From: Methylobacterium radiotolerans JCM 2831
Lineage (GTDB): Bacteria > Pseudomonadota > Alphaproteobacteria > Rhizobiales > Beijerinckiaceae
Assembly: GCF_000019725.1 (NCBI RefSeq)
Contig: NC_010505.1
Span: 3,413,001 to 3,477,000, forward strand
Length of the DNA stretch: 64,000 nt
Direction: 5' to 3'
The notes beneath the pieces were generated by a model. It did not search any database. It was not told the DNA's origin and was given only the letters and a program-made list of their open reading frames with translations. Both the position numbers and the translations under genes were made by a program. The first letter of the stretch is position 1. The number at the start of each line of letters is the position of its first letter. Below are positions 1 through 8,128 of the stretch, in pieces.

Positions 1-302
1 TCGACGATGGGTCCGGGAAAGGCCAGCAGCGCGTCGAGGATCGCCACGGAGGTGTAGGTGAGCCCGGCCGCGTTGATGGCGAGGCCCGCGGCCGTCCCCC
101 GCGCCTCCTGGATCCAATCCACGAGCACGCCCTCGTGGTTCGACTGCCGGAAGTCGAGGCCGACCCCGACGCTCTCGGCGTGCCGCTCGCAGCGCGCCTT
201 GAGCGCGGGGAAGCTCTCCGTGCCGTAGGTGCCGCTCGGGTCGAGCCCGTACAGGTTGGCGTTCGGGCCGTTCAGGAAGAGGATCGGGATCGGCGCGGTC
301 AT
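1..302 (-). CDS. aroQ: 3-dehydroquinate dehydratase, type II (3' end outside window)
   Basis: Type II dehydroquinase converts 3-dehydroquinate to 3-dehydroshikimate, in the shikimate pathway or in quinate catabolism. The first 100 codons are visible. They contain the N-terminal NGPNANLYG motif, the flexible-loop Tyr in GTYGT, QSNHEG, and the NAAGLTYTSVAILDAL block, all characteristic of this small (about 150 residue) cytoplasmic enzyme. The C-terminal HxSN region lies beyond the left edge. The ATG at 302-300 is preceded by GAGGAAAG. It is the last visible gene of a minus-strand series after a LysR regulator (61-bp gap). A second, catabolic copy rather than the housekeeping aroQ is possible from this context; that is inference. 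Confidence 0.9.
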   Translation of the reverse strand, partial: MTAPIPILFLNGPNANLYGLDPSGTYGTESFPALKARCERHAESVGVGLDFRQSNHEGVLVDWIQEARGTAAGLAINAAGLTYTSVAILDALLAFPGPIV

Positions 303-363
303 GGAGCTTTCCTCGGGTCTTTCCTCGGGCGTTCCTCAGGGGCTCGCCGCGCCGGGCTGGGCT

Positions 364-1311
364 TCAGCGCGGCACCCGCCGCTCGATGGCGGGCGCGACC
401 ATGCCGGGGATGTAGGCGTCCGAGATGAAGGCCCGGCAATGGGTCTCGAAGGCCTCCACGAGGCGCGAGCGGTTGAGCTGCTTCAGGCGCGCGAGGCCGA
501 TGCGCATCGGGCGATGCGTGCCGGCGAGCCGCACCCGCCGGAGCCGCTTCCCGTCGAGCGCGAGGTCGGAGCGCGGGCGCACGTTGAACAGGGTGTAGCC
601 GTGGCCGTTGGCCACCATCGTGCGCACCACCTCCTGGTGGGCGGAGCGCGCGGCGATCTTCGGCTGCAGGCCCTCGGCCATGAACAGGGCGAGGAAGTAT
701 TCGCGGCTCAGCGGCAGGTCGAGCAGGATCATCGGCTCGTCCACGATGTCGGTCATCGCGACGGCGGCCTGCTCCGCCAGCGGGTGCCCCTCCGCCACCA
801 GGACGTGCGGCGGCAGGTCGACGAGCGGGGTGAAGTGGATGTCGTCCGGCACGTGCAGGTCGTAGGTCAGCACGACCTCGGTCTCGGAGCGGCGCAGGCC
901 GACGATGAGCTGTTCCTGGTCGCCCTCGACGTAGCGGATCTGCGTGGCCGGGAAGGCGGTGGTGAAGGCGTGGGCGAGTTCGGGCACCAGCATCGGCGCG
1001 AGCGTCACCATGCAGCCGAGCGAGAGGGGGCCCCGCACCTGTCCCCCCGCCTCGGACGCCAGGGTGTAGAGGCCTTCGGCCTGCTCCACGAGGGCCTTGG
1101 CTTCGCGCAGCACCTCGCGGCCGATCGGCGTCAGCGTGAGCCCCTGCGCGTGGTGACGGACGAAGAGCTGCACGGAGAGTTCCCGCTCCAGATGCGCGAT
1201 GGCCGTCGAGATCGAGGGCTGCGAGATGTGGATGCGCTCGGAAGCGAGCGTGATGCTGCCGGTCTGGCCGGCGGCGATGAAGTATTCGAGCTGGCGCAGG
1301 GTGAACCGCAT
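364..1311 (-). CDS. LysR-family transcriptional regulator
   Basis: A 315-residue protein of normal LysR length. The winged HTH is at residues 1-60 (FTLRQLEYF, then SERIHISQPSISTAIAHLE) and the rest is a periplasmic-binding-like effector domain. LysR proteins are cytoplasmic, ligand-responsive DNA-binding tetramers, usually activators of nearby genes. It lies between the DUF1028 gene (59 bp upstream) and aroQ (61 bp downstream), all on the minus strand, so it probably controls this ridA-DUF1028-aroQ group or the ABC importer upstream. The effector cannot be told from sequence. Confidence 0.92.
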   Translation of the reverse strand: MRFTLRQLEYFIAAGQTGSITLASERIHISQPSISTAIAHLERELSVQLFVRHHAQGLTLTPIGREVLREAKALVEQAEGLYTLASEAGGQVRGPLSLGCMVTLAPMLVPELAHAFTTAFPATQIRYVEGDQEQLIVGLRRSETEVVLTYDLHVPDDIHFTPLVDLPPHVLVAEGHPLAEQAAVAMTDIVDEPMILLDLPLSREYFLALFMAEGLQPKIAARSAHQEVVRTMVANGHGYTLFNVRPRSDLALDGKRLRRVRLAGTHRPMRIGLARLKQLNRSRLVEAFETHCRAFISDAYIPGMVAPAIERRVPR

Positions 1312-1370
1312 TCGCTGCCTTCAGCGAGCGGCCGGCCCGACCTCGATGCCGCCTCGCGTCCCGTCCTCGA

Positions 1371-2045
1371 TCATAGGTCGCCCGGGACTCCGTAGCTCGG
1401 GGCGGAGACCGGGTCGAGGGCGCGGGTGACGTAGGCGTCCAGCTGCGGCCGGTAGAGGTCCCACAGCGCGGCGAGCCCGGCGATCGGGCAATCCTCCGTC
1501 CAGTCGACGCGCAGGTCCGCGACGGGCCACGCGACCTCGCGCACGAGCATCAGGCCGGCCGACCGCACCGGGCCGGCCTCCCCGCCGGCGGCGAGGGCCG
1601 CCCGCATCGCGACGAGCAGACGATCGCCGAGATGGCCGGACGTGCCGAGGAAAGCCTCGACCATGGCGGCGGGCACGCGCGCGTCGGCCAGCAGGTTGCC
1701 GCCGCAGGCGACGTTCTCGGCGCGCGCCTCGGCCCAGGTCCCGAGCGCCTTGGGCCCGGAATGGATCGCCGTGCCGCCAGCCGCGTCCACGACGAGCACT
1801 TGGCGGTACGCCATCGGGCCGCCGGTCCGCCGCAGGACGGCGACGGTCTCCTCGGCGTCGGCGCCGAGCGCCATCAGGTCCAGGGCGCGCCGGCCGAGCC
1901 GCGGGTCGGTCACGTTCTGGCTCGCGACCGCGCCGATCCCCGCACGGGCATGGGCGCACCGCGCCGCGACGGCGGGTGAGGAGGACGAGACCGCGACGCC
2001 GAACATGCCGGTCGACGCGCAGCGCGCCACGATCGAGAACGTCAT
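1371..2045 (-). CDS. DUF1028 family protein (putative Ntn-hydrolase fold)
   Basis: A 224-residue protein starting MTFSIVARC. The N-terminal pattern FSIVARCASTGMFGVAVSSS and the later ASQNVTDPRLGRRALDLM identify the DUF1028 family, predicted to adopt an N-terminal-nucleophile hydrolase fold; its reaction is not established. The open frame runs further upstream, but the ATG at 2045 overlaps the ridA stop (ATGA, 4 bp), which supports this start and translational coupling. DUF1028 and RidA genes often occur together near amino-acid or amine catabolic genes, so a role in handling a reactive imine/amide or hydrolysing an amide is a guess. Confidence 0.8.
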   Translation of the reverse strand: MTFSIVARCASTGMFGVAVSSSSPAVAARCAHARAGIGAVASQNVTDPRLGRRALDLMALGADAEETVAVLRRTGGPMAYRQVLVVDAAGGTAIHSGPKALGTWAEARAENVACGGNLLADARVPAAMVEAFLGTSGHLGDRLLVAMRAALAAGGEAGPVRSAGLMLVREVAWPVADLRVDWTEDCPIAGLAALWDLYRPQLDAYVTRALDPVSAPSYGVPGDL

Positions 2046-2464
2046 GCCGCCTCCGGAATCACCGCGATGGCGTCGATCTCGACCAGCCACTCGGGCCGGG
2101 CGAGCGCGGAGACCACGATCCCGGTCGAGACCGGATAGACGCCCTTCAACCAGCGGCCGACCGTGCGGTAGACCGGCTCGCGGTAGCGCGGGTCGACGAG
2201 GTAGATCGTGATCTTGCAGATGTGCTCGAGCCGCGATCCGGCCTCTTCCAGCAGCATCGCGATATTGGCCATCGCCTTCTCGGCCTGACCGGCGGCGTCG
2301 CCGATCGCGACGCTCTCGGAGCTGTCGAGGTCCTGACCGATCTGGCCGCGCACGAAGACCATCTGGCCCCGGGCCACCACGGTCTGGCAGAGATCGTTGT
2401 CGAGCTGCTGCTCCGGATAGGTGTCGCGGGTGTTGAAGGGACGGATCCGCTTGTGGACGGTCAT
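2042..2464 (-). CDS. RidA family protein (reactive enamine/imine deaminase)
   Basis: A 140-residue cytoplasmic protein of RidA/YjgF/UK114 type. These proteins usually form trimers that hydrolyse reactive enamine/imine intermediates to ketoacids and ammonia. Visible family features are FVRGQIGQDLD, QAEKAMANIAMLLEEAG and the C-terminal EWLVEIDAIAVIPE. The start at 2464 is chosen because AGGA lies 7-8 bases upstream; an in-frame extension to 2569 has a low-complexity composition typical of non-coding frame. Its stop overlaps the next start by 4 bp. It may serve the amine catabolism implied by the polyamine-type importer upstream. Confidence 0.88.
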   Translation of the reverse strand: MTVHKRIRPFNTRDTYPEQQLDNDLCQTVVARGQMVFVRGQIGQDLDSSESVAIGDAAGQAEKAMANIAMLLEEAGSRLEHICKITIYLVDPRYREPVYRTVGRWLKGVYPVSTGIVVSALARPEWLVEIDAIAVIPEAA

Positions 2465-2629
2465 CGGGTCGTTCCTACCTCGGGCAAGAGCGCAGGCTGC
2501 CTGTCGCCGTGGCGCAGAGGGGCGCCCCGAGAACAGGGCGGCCCGCCATGGCAGGCAGAGGGCACGCACCCGGCCGCGCGACGCGTCGGGATCGAACGGT
2601 GGCGCCCGCCTTCAGGCTTGAGCGCATTG

Positions 2630-2657
2630 AGGATAGCAATCCGGTCGGTCTCAACAA
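2630..2657 (-). promoter_or_regulatory. Possible sigma-70-type promoter for ridA-DUF1028
   Basis: Read on the minus strand, TTGTTG (2657-2652) and TATCCT (2635-2630) are separated by 16 bases. This lies in the 281-bp gap between the glutathione S-transferase stop and the ridA start, in a locally AT-richer patch. It would give a leader of about 160 bases. Weak match; position is the main support. Confidence 0.25.
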
Positions 2658-2745
2658 CAAGCACTTGCTGGGGTCGTAGTTCGGAAAATCCGAAGCCGCC
2701 GAGGGCTCCGGGGGCGGGCGCGAGCGCCGCGTTCGAGGCCGCGCA

Positions 2746-3354
2746 TCAATCCTCCGGCTTCGTGCGCTGCATCGACGGACGCCGCGCGAACGCCTCGTAC
2801 CACGCGGCCGCAGCGGGCCGTCCGGTGCGCCAGCCGAGGTCGGGAAAGCGGAAATCGAGGTAGCCGAGAGCGCAGGCCGTGGCGACCGTGCCGATGTCGA
2901 GCGCGCCCGCAGGCCCGACGCGGGTCGCCTCGATCCGGTCGAGGGCGCCGGCGACCTTCGCGATCTGCCCCACCTCCCAGGCATCCCAGCGCGACGAGGC
3001 CGGCCGCATCACGCGCTCGTAGCGGAGCAGCAGCGCAGCATCGAGCAGCCCATCGGCGAGGGCTTGGCGGGCAAGCGCGTCCCAACGGGCCTCCCCCTCT
3101 GGGAAGAGGCGAGGACCGACGGAGCGCGCGTCGAGGTACTCGCAGATCACCCGGCTGTCGAACAGCGCGGTTCCATCCGCCAGCACCAGGGCCGGGATCT
3201 TGCCGAGCGGGTTGTGGCCCAACGTCTCGGGATTGCGTTCGGTCGGCGTGGCCGTGACCGGAACGATCTCGATCGCCGCGGCCTGACCGGTCTCGTGGGC
3301 CAGGACCAGGACCTTGCGGACATAGGGCGAGGTTCGCGCGTAGAGGAGCTTCAT
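2746..3354 (-). CDS. Glutathione S-transferase family protein
   Basis: A 202-residue cytosolic GST. The N-terminal thioredoxin-like domain (1-80) shows the start MKLLYARTSPYVRKV, the cis-Pro region GKIPALVLADG and the glutathione-binding LFDSRVICEYLD (Asp-Ser-Arg in the E/D-S position). An all-helical C-terminal domain follows. The ATG overlaps the stop of the upstream ABC ATPase gene (ATGA), so it is translated with the importer operon. It could conjugate or isomerise an imported substrate; the substrate is unknown. Confidence 0.88.
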   Translation of the reverse strand: MKLLYARTSPYVRKVLVLAHETGQAAAIEIVPVTATPTERNPETLGHNPLGKIPALVLADGTALFDSRVICEYLDARSVGPRLFPEGEARWDALARQALADGLLDAALLLRYERVMRPASSRWDAWEVGQIAKVAGALDRIEATRVGPAGALDIGTVATACALGYLDFRFPDLGWRTGRPAAAAWYEAFARRPSMQRTKPED

Positions 3355-4577
3355 CGGGCCGGATCGTCCTGTCCCGAGCCCGTCCGGCCCGCTTGTCCAT
3401 TCGGGCTACCCGGCTCGGCCGGGAAGGCGACGAGGCCTGCCTGCGGCACGAGCAGGGCCACCGGCGATCCGGGGGCGTAGGTGGCGAGCGCCCCGTGCCC
3501 CGGCATCCGCACCACCACCCGCCCGCCGCTCATGGGACCGGAACGGAGGTCGGCGTGCAGGTCGATATGCAGGTCGATGTGCGAGCCCTGGTAGACGAGG
3601 GCCGCGACCCGGGCCGGCAGGGTGCCGCTCTCGCCCGCCGGGCGCACGCCGAGGTGATCCGGCCGCACGAACACGTCGACCGCGGCGCCGGTCGCACAGT
3701 CCCGCAGGGTGTCGGCCTCGACCTCGCGGCGCAGGTCACCGATCGCGACCGTCGCGCGCTCGCCGGCCCGCGCTTCGAGGCGGCCGGGCAGGAGGTTCAC
3801 GTCGCCGATGAAGCCCGCCACGAAGCGGTCCTGCGGGTGACGGTACACCTGATCCGGTGTGCCGATCTGCCGGACGCGACCGGCCGACATCACGACGATC
3901 CGGTCCGACATGCTCAGCGCCTCTCCCTGGTCGTGCGTGACGAAGACCGTCGTCACGCCGAGCCGGCGCTGGATCTCCTTCAGCTCGACCTGCATCGCCC
4001 CGCGCAAGTTCTTGTCGAGCGCCGAGAACGGCTCGTCGAGGAGCAGGACCTTCGGGCGGATGACGAGGGCGCGGGCGAGCGCGACGCGCTGCTGCTGCCC
4101 GCCGGAGAGTTGCCGGGGCGAGCGGTCCGCGAAGCCCGAGAGCTTCACGAGGGCGAGAACCTCCTCCACGCGCGCGGCGATCTCCCGTCTCGGCACGCCG
4201 CGCACGCGCAGACCGTAGCCGACGTTCTTCGCGACGCTCATGTGCGGGAACAGGGCGTAGTTCTGGAAGACGATGCCGACCTCGCGCTCGTAGGGCGGGG
4301 TGGCGGTCACGAGGTCGTCCCCGATGAAGATCTCGCCCGCATCCGCCTCCAGGAAGCCCGCCATCAGGTTGAGCAGGGTGGTCTTGCCGCAGCCCGAGGG
4401 TCCGAGCAGCGTCAGGAACTCGCCCTGCTCCACCTGCAGCCAGCTCTCCTCCAGCGCGGTGACCGCGCCGAAGCGCTTGACCACGCCGTCGAGGCGGACC
4501 GCCGGTCTTGCCCGGGGCGCCGCGGCCGTGGCGGGCCGGGGTCCCGCCGCGGTGAGATCAAGAGCCTTGCTCAACAT
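3351..4577 (-). CDS. ABC importer ATP-binding protein (PotA-like)
   Basis: A 408-residue ATPase of the spermidine/putrescine-type importer class. Walker A GPSGCGKT is at 59-66, the LSGGQ signature at 157-161, Walker B LLLDE at 178-182, the H-loop TVFVTHD follows, and a C-terminal TOBE-type regulatory region starts after about 265 (VYRHPQDRFVAGFIGDVNLL). A roughly 25-residue Ala/Pro-rich N-terminal extension is present, so a later start is possible. Its start overlaps the 3' end of the upstream permease gene by 20 bp. It energises the two permeases upstream at the inner membrane. Confidence 0.93.
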   Translation of the reverse strand: MLSKALDLTAAGPRPATAAAPRARPAVRLDGVVKRFGAVTALEESWLQVEQGEFLTLLGPSGCGKTTLLNLMAGFLEADAGEIFIGDDLVTATPPYEREVGIVFQNYALFPHMSVAKNVGYGLRVRGVPRREIAARVEEVLALVKLSGFADRSPRQLSGGQQQRVALARALVIRPKVLLLDEPFSALDKNLRGAMQVELKEIQRRLGVTTVFVTHDQGEALSMSDRIVVMSAGRVRQIGTPDQVYRHPQDRFVAGFIGDVNLLPGRLEARAGERATVAIGDLRREVEADTLRDCATGAAVDVFVRPDHLGVRPAGESGTLPARVAALVYQGSHIDLHIDLHADLRSGPMSGGRVVVRMPGHGALATYAPGSPVALLVPQAGLVAFPAEPGSPNGQAGRTGSGQDDPAR

Positions 4578-5376
4578 TCAGAACCTTGCCGAGCCCGAGG
4601 AACGTGTTGGCGACAATCAGGGCGAGGGCCGTGACCGCGATGTAGATCACCGAGACGGCCGCGAGCGTCGGGTCCGCGAACTCGCGGACGTAGCCGTACA
4701 TCGCCACCGGCAGGGTCTGGGTCGCCTGCCCCGTCACGAAGAGCGAGGCGGTGAACTCGTTGAAGGACAGGATCGCCGCGAACAGCCAGCCGCTGGCGAG
4801 GCCGGGCGCGAGGAGCGGCAGGGTCACGGTGGTGAGCACGCGGCCCGGCCGGGCGCCGAGGCTCGCGGCGGCCAGCTCCAGCCGCTCGTCGATGTTCTGC
4901 AGCGAGATGTAGACCGAGCGGATCACGAAGGGCAGCACCACCACGACGTGGGTGAGGACCACGACGGAGAAGCCCCGCGCCGCACCGATGCCGGTGGCCA
5001 GGACCAGGAGGCCGAGGCCGATGGTGAAGTGCGGCACGATCAGCGGCGAGAGCAGCACGCCCTCCAGCGCCGCCTTGAAGCGGAAAGCGTATCGCTTCAG
5101 GGCGATCGCGAAGCCGGTGCCCACGGCGAGCGCGAGCGTGGAGGCCCAGGCGGTGACGACGAGGCTGTTCCACAGGCCCGTCTGGAAATCCCGGTAGGTC
5201 AGGGCCCGGGTGAACCAGCGCGTCGAGTACTTGGCCGGCGGGAAGCTCAGGATCGCCCGGTCGTTGAACGCGGCGAGCGTCACCACGAAGGCCGGCAGCA
5301 CGATGAAGGCGAGGATCAGCCCGACGAGGACCCTGCCGGAGATCCCGAGAAGCCGGGTGCGGAGGCCGCGGCGCAT
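4558..5376 (-). CDS. ABC importer permease (PotC-like)
   Basis: A 272-residue inner-membrane permease. Predicted membrane segments begin with GRVLVGLILAFIVLPAFVVT. The cytoplasmic EAA loop, AAASLGARPGRVLTTVTLPL, is the contact site for the ATPase. The frame is open far upstream, but the ATG at 5376 overlaps the stop of the first permease gene by one base (TGATG), so this is the natural start. It pairs with the following gene in the heterodimeric channel of a polyamine/opine-type importer. Confidence 0.93.
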   Translation of the reverse strand: MRRGLRTRLLGISGRVLVGLILAFIVLPAFVVTLAAFNDRAILSFPPAKYSTRWFTRALTYRDFQTGLWNSLVVTAWASTLALAVGTGFAIALKRYAFRFKAALEGVLLSPLIVPHFTIGLGLLVLATGIGAARGFSVVVLTHVVVVLPFVIRSVYISLQNIDERLELAAASLGARPGRVLTTVTLPLLAPGLASGWLFAAILSFNEFTASLFVTGQATQTLPVAMYGYVREFADPTLAAVSVIYIAVTALALIVANTFLGLGKVLNVEQGS

Positions 5377-6239
5377 CAGTGGCCTCCGAGCGCTTCGAGC
5401 GGGCGGGCGCAGCGGCGCACGAGCCACATCGTTCCGAGCGCCAGGACGAGGCCGGCGAGGCTCAGGGACGCCGCGACCGGGAAATTGAAGGAGGACAGGC
5501 CGAGCTGGTAGACCAGGGTCGAGACGACCCCGACCTTTCCGCCGCCGATCACCTGGGGCGTCGCGAAGGCGCTGAACGTCCAGGCGAAGGCGGTGGTGAA
5601 GCCCGCCACCACGCCGGGCATCGAGAGCGGCAGCGTCACGGTGAGGAACGTGCGCACCGGCCCGGCGCCGAGGCTCTGGGCCGCGCGCTCGTAGTCGCGG
5701 TCGATATGCGCGAGGGCCGCGGCCAGCATGATGACCATCACCGGCAGCGTGACGTGCACGAGGGCGACGATCACCCCGAGCTCGGTGAACATGAGCTGGA
5801 TCGGCCGCTCGATCAGGCCGAGCTGGCGCAAGGTGGCGTTCACGAAGCCGGAATTGCCGAGCACCACCGTCCAGGCATAGGTGCGCACCACCTCGCCGAG
5901 GAAGAGCGGGGTCACCGCGACGATCAGGATGACGGACTTCAGCAGCAGCGAGCGGGTGCGCACCAGGGCGTAGGCGACGGGGTAGCCGACGACCAGGGTG
6001 ATCAGCGCCGTCTCGAAGCAGATCAGCACCGTGTCGCGCAGCGCCCGGAGCACGATCGGGCGGCCGAGATCGGAGAAGTTCTCCAGCGTGAGACCGCCGA
6101 CGTCGAGGGATCCCGGCACGTAGGCGTGCAGGCTGTAGCGCAGGATCGCCGCCATGGCGGCCACGATGGCGGCGGCGACCAGCACCGCCGGCGTCACGAA
6201 CAGCGGCAGGAAGGGCCGGCGGCGGATCGCGGGTGTCAT
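5376..6239 (-). CDS. ABC importer permease (PotB-like)
   Basis: A 287-residue inner-membrane permease. The first membrane segment (PAVLVAAAIVAAMAAILRYS) is followed by a short periplasmic loop, and the EAA loop AAQSLGAGPVRTFLTVTLPL is present. Length and layout match PotB/PotH-type permeases. It is followed with a one-base overlap by the second permease and preceded by the binding-protein gene (36-bp gap). Confidence 0.93.
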   Translation of the reverse strand: MTPAIRRRPFLPLFVTPAVLVAAAIVAAMAAILRYSLHAYVPGSLDVGGLTLENFSDLGRPIVLRALRDTVLICFETALITLVVGYPVAYALVRTRSLLLKSVILIVAVTPLFLGEVVRTYAWTVVLGNSGFVNATLRQLGLIERPIQLMFTELGVIVALVHVTLPVMVIMLAAALAHIDRDYERAAQSLGAGPVRTFLTVTLPLSMPGVVAGFTTAFAWTFSAFATPQVIGGGKVGVVSTLVYQLGLSSFNFPVAASLSLAGLVLALGTMWLVRRCARPLEALGGH

Positions 6240-6275
6240 GAGGCTTCCCGTCGAGCGAGGCGCATGGCGCGGGCC

Positions 6276-7307
6276 CTAGCGCGCCATGATGTTCTCGGCG
6301 AACCACTTGCGCCAGAGCGCGGTCTTCTCGGCCCGGAGCTTCGGGTCGATGTTGATCGCCTGGGTCTTCCACTGCTCGGCGGTGGTGAACACACCCGGCA
6401 GCTTGGCGATCTCGGGATCGACCTTGGCGTTGGTGACGGTCGGGCTGCCCTTCTTCAGCTGCGCGATCTTGGCCTGTACTTCGGGATCGAGAGCGATGTT
6501 GATGAACTTGTAGGCGAGCTCAGCCTTCTTGGAACCCTTGTTGATCGCGACCGTGTCGATGCCGAGAACCCCACCCTCCTTCGGGATCACCACGGTGACC
6601 GGCACGTCCTGGCCCTTCATGTAGTAGGCGTTCATGGTCAGCACGACCTGAACGGGCGTCTCGCCGGTGGCGATCAGCTGCTGGCTGTTGGCATCGTTGG
6701 TGTAGAAGGCCCGGAAGTTCGGCTTCAGCGCCTCCAGCTTGGCCTGCCCCTTCTCCCAGGTCGCCGGGTCGCCGCCCGAGAGCAGCGCCGAGACGGCGAT
6801 GATGTGGCTCGGGTCGAAATCGGGCGCGGCCAGGCTGTTCTTGAGCTTCGGGTCCCAGAGATCGGCCCAGGAGCCGAAGGTCATGCCCTTGGGCGTCAGG
6901 TCCGCGCGGTAGCCGATCGTGTAGACGTAGCCCCAAGTGCCGAGATGCGCCGGGCTGACCCGGGCCTGCTCGACGAGGTTCGCCGCGTTCGGGATCTTGG
7001 CCATGTCGAGCGTCTCGAACAGGCCGTCATTGACGTAGAGCCAGCCGACATGGGCGGTCGTGAAGGTCACATCGCTCTCGGGCGCGTCCTTGGCGAGCTT
7101 GGCCTTGTTGAGCCGGTCGATGGTACCGCCGGTGATGTACTCGACCTCGGCGCCGGTCTCCGCCTTGAACTTCGTGGCGATGGCCTCGTCGATCAGATCG
7201 CGGAAGCTGCCGCCCCAGGTGCTGACGACGAGCTTCTCGGCCGCCTGCACCGGGATGATGGATGCGACCAGGGCGGAGGCCGCGAGGAGCGGGGTCAGAA
7301 GACGCAT
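6276..7307 (-). CDS. ABC importer substrate-binding protein (PotD/PotF-like)
   Basis: A periplasmic binding protein of about 343 residues. A cleavable signal peptide (hydrophobic LLTPLLAASALVASIIPVQA, cleavage near VQAA) precedes KLVVSTWGGSFRDLIDEAIA, the classical opening of spermidine/putrescine/iron-type binding proteins of fold type II. The start could be GTG at 7310 or ATG at 7307; AAGGAAC lies a few bases upstream of both. It is the first gene of the importer operon. The ligand is unknown: polyamines, an opine or another cationic compound are all possible. Confidence 0.92.
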   Translation of the reverse strand: MRLLTPLLAASALVASIIPVQAAEKLVVSTWGGSFRDLIDEAIATKFKAETGAEVEYITGGTIDRLNKAKLAKDAPESDVTFTTAHVGWLYVNDGLFETLDMAKIPNAANLVEQARVSPAHLGTWGYVYTIGYRADLTPKGMTFGSWADLWDPKLKNSLAAPDFDPSHIIAVSALLSGGDPATWEKGQAKLEALKPNFRAFYTNDANSQQLIATGETPVQVVLTMNAYYMKGQDVPVTVVIPKEGGVLGIDTVAINKGSKKAELAYKFINIALDPEVQAKIAQLKKGSPTVTNAKVDPEIAKLPGVFTTAEQWKTQAINIDPKLRAEKTALWRKWFAENIMAR

Positions 7308-7310
7308 CAC

Positions 7311-8038
7311 GTCGACAGTTCCTTTCTCTGCAGTACCGCGCGCCGAGCAAATCGAATGCCAGAGATGTATTTTATCCTGGAGAAACTGTTCCGGTTTCGA
7401 TCGAGATTCGCCCCGTCAGAGCGCGGTCTCGATTTTCGATCATTTCACGCCGATCGATCATCCAAGCGCCCCCTCCCGGAAACGGCCGCACGGACTATCG
7501 GCGCCTATCCCGGACATGTCTCTCCGGACGCGGGCGCTGCGTCTGCCTCGAGCTTCTGCGTCACGCCCGCTCAGGACGTCCTGCCGACGTCACGTGGAGA
7601 GCTGTTCGTCCTCAACCCGAGCAGATCTCGATAGGAAAGGCTAAATGGCCGCACCCGCTCATCAAGCACGATTTCCGGAAGCGTCTGGATCGGAAATCCT
7701 GAGGCAGACGACGATCGGGTTCGGATCGCGCTCGAGGCCGCGGTCAGGATGTGGAGAACCGTCGGTCGACGGCGCGAATGTCGCGGTGGCCGCACAGCGC
7801 CCTTGTGGTGCCGAACGCCGGGCGGCCTATCGCCGGCGACCTGGCGACACCCGCCTGAGCGTAGGCGCCCGACCCGCCAGGAAGGCCGGGTCGGTCATTC
7901 GGCGCGTGTAGATCGGGGCCCCATCGCCGGGGCCCGCGCCCTCCGGCGTATCGGAGCGCCTCAAGACCTGCGCCGTCGATGAGTGATCCAGCGGTCGCAG
8001 ATCGCCCGGGCGGACGTCGATCCGCGCCCCCGCCATCG
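7311..8038. other. Gene-poor stretch between importer and receptor genes
   Basis: About 730 bases. The part next to the importer (7340-7470) is visibly AT-richer and probably holds the importer promoter and leader. Open frames here on both strands have Arg/Pro/Ser-rich compositions without recognisable domains, and no gene is called. Confidence 0.4.
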
Positions 8039-8072
8039 CGATCGTGGCCCGCCGCGCGGCGGGCCACGATCG
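8039..8072 (-). terminator. Perfect 34-bp palindrome downstream of TonB receptor gene
   Basis: The 17-base arm CGATCGTGGCCCGCCGC is followed directly by its exact reverse complement. It starts 57 bases past the receptor stop codon (8129), where a terminator would be expected. There is no T-run on either side, so it is either a U-less terminator/mRNA-end stabiliser or a protein-binding palindrome. Confidence 0.45.
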
Positions 8073-8128
8073 TCGTGTCCTCCTGGAGGCCGGGCCTCGG
8101 AACACGCAGGCGCCGGAGATGGACGCTC

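Noticed and set aside
5379..7634. 751-residue open frame on the plus strand across the importer genes
   Set aside because: Antisense shadow of the permease and binding-protein genes; low-complexity charged sequence with no motif.
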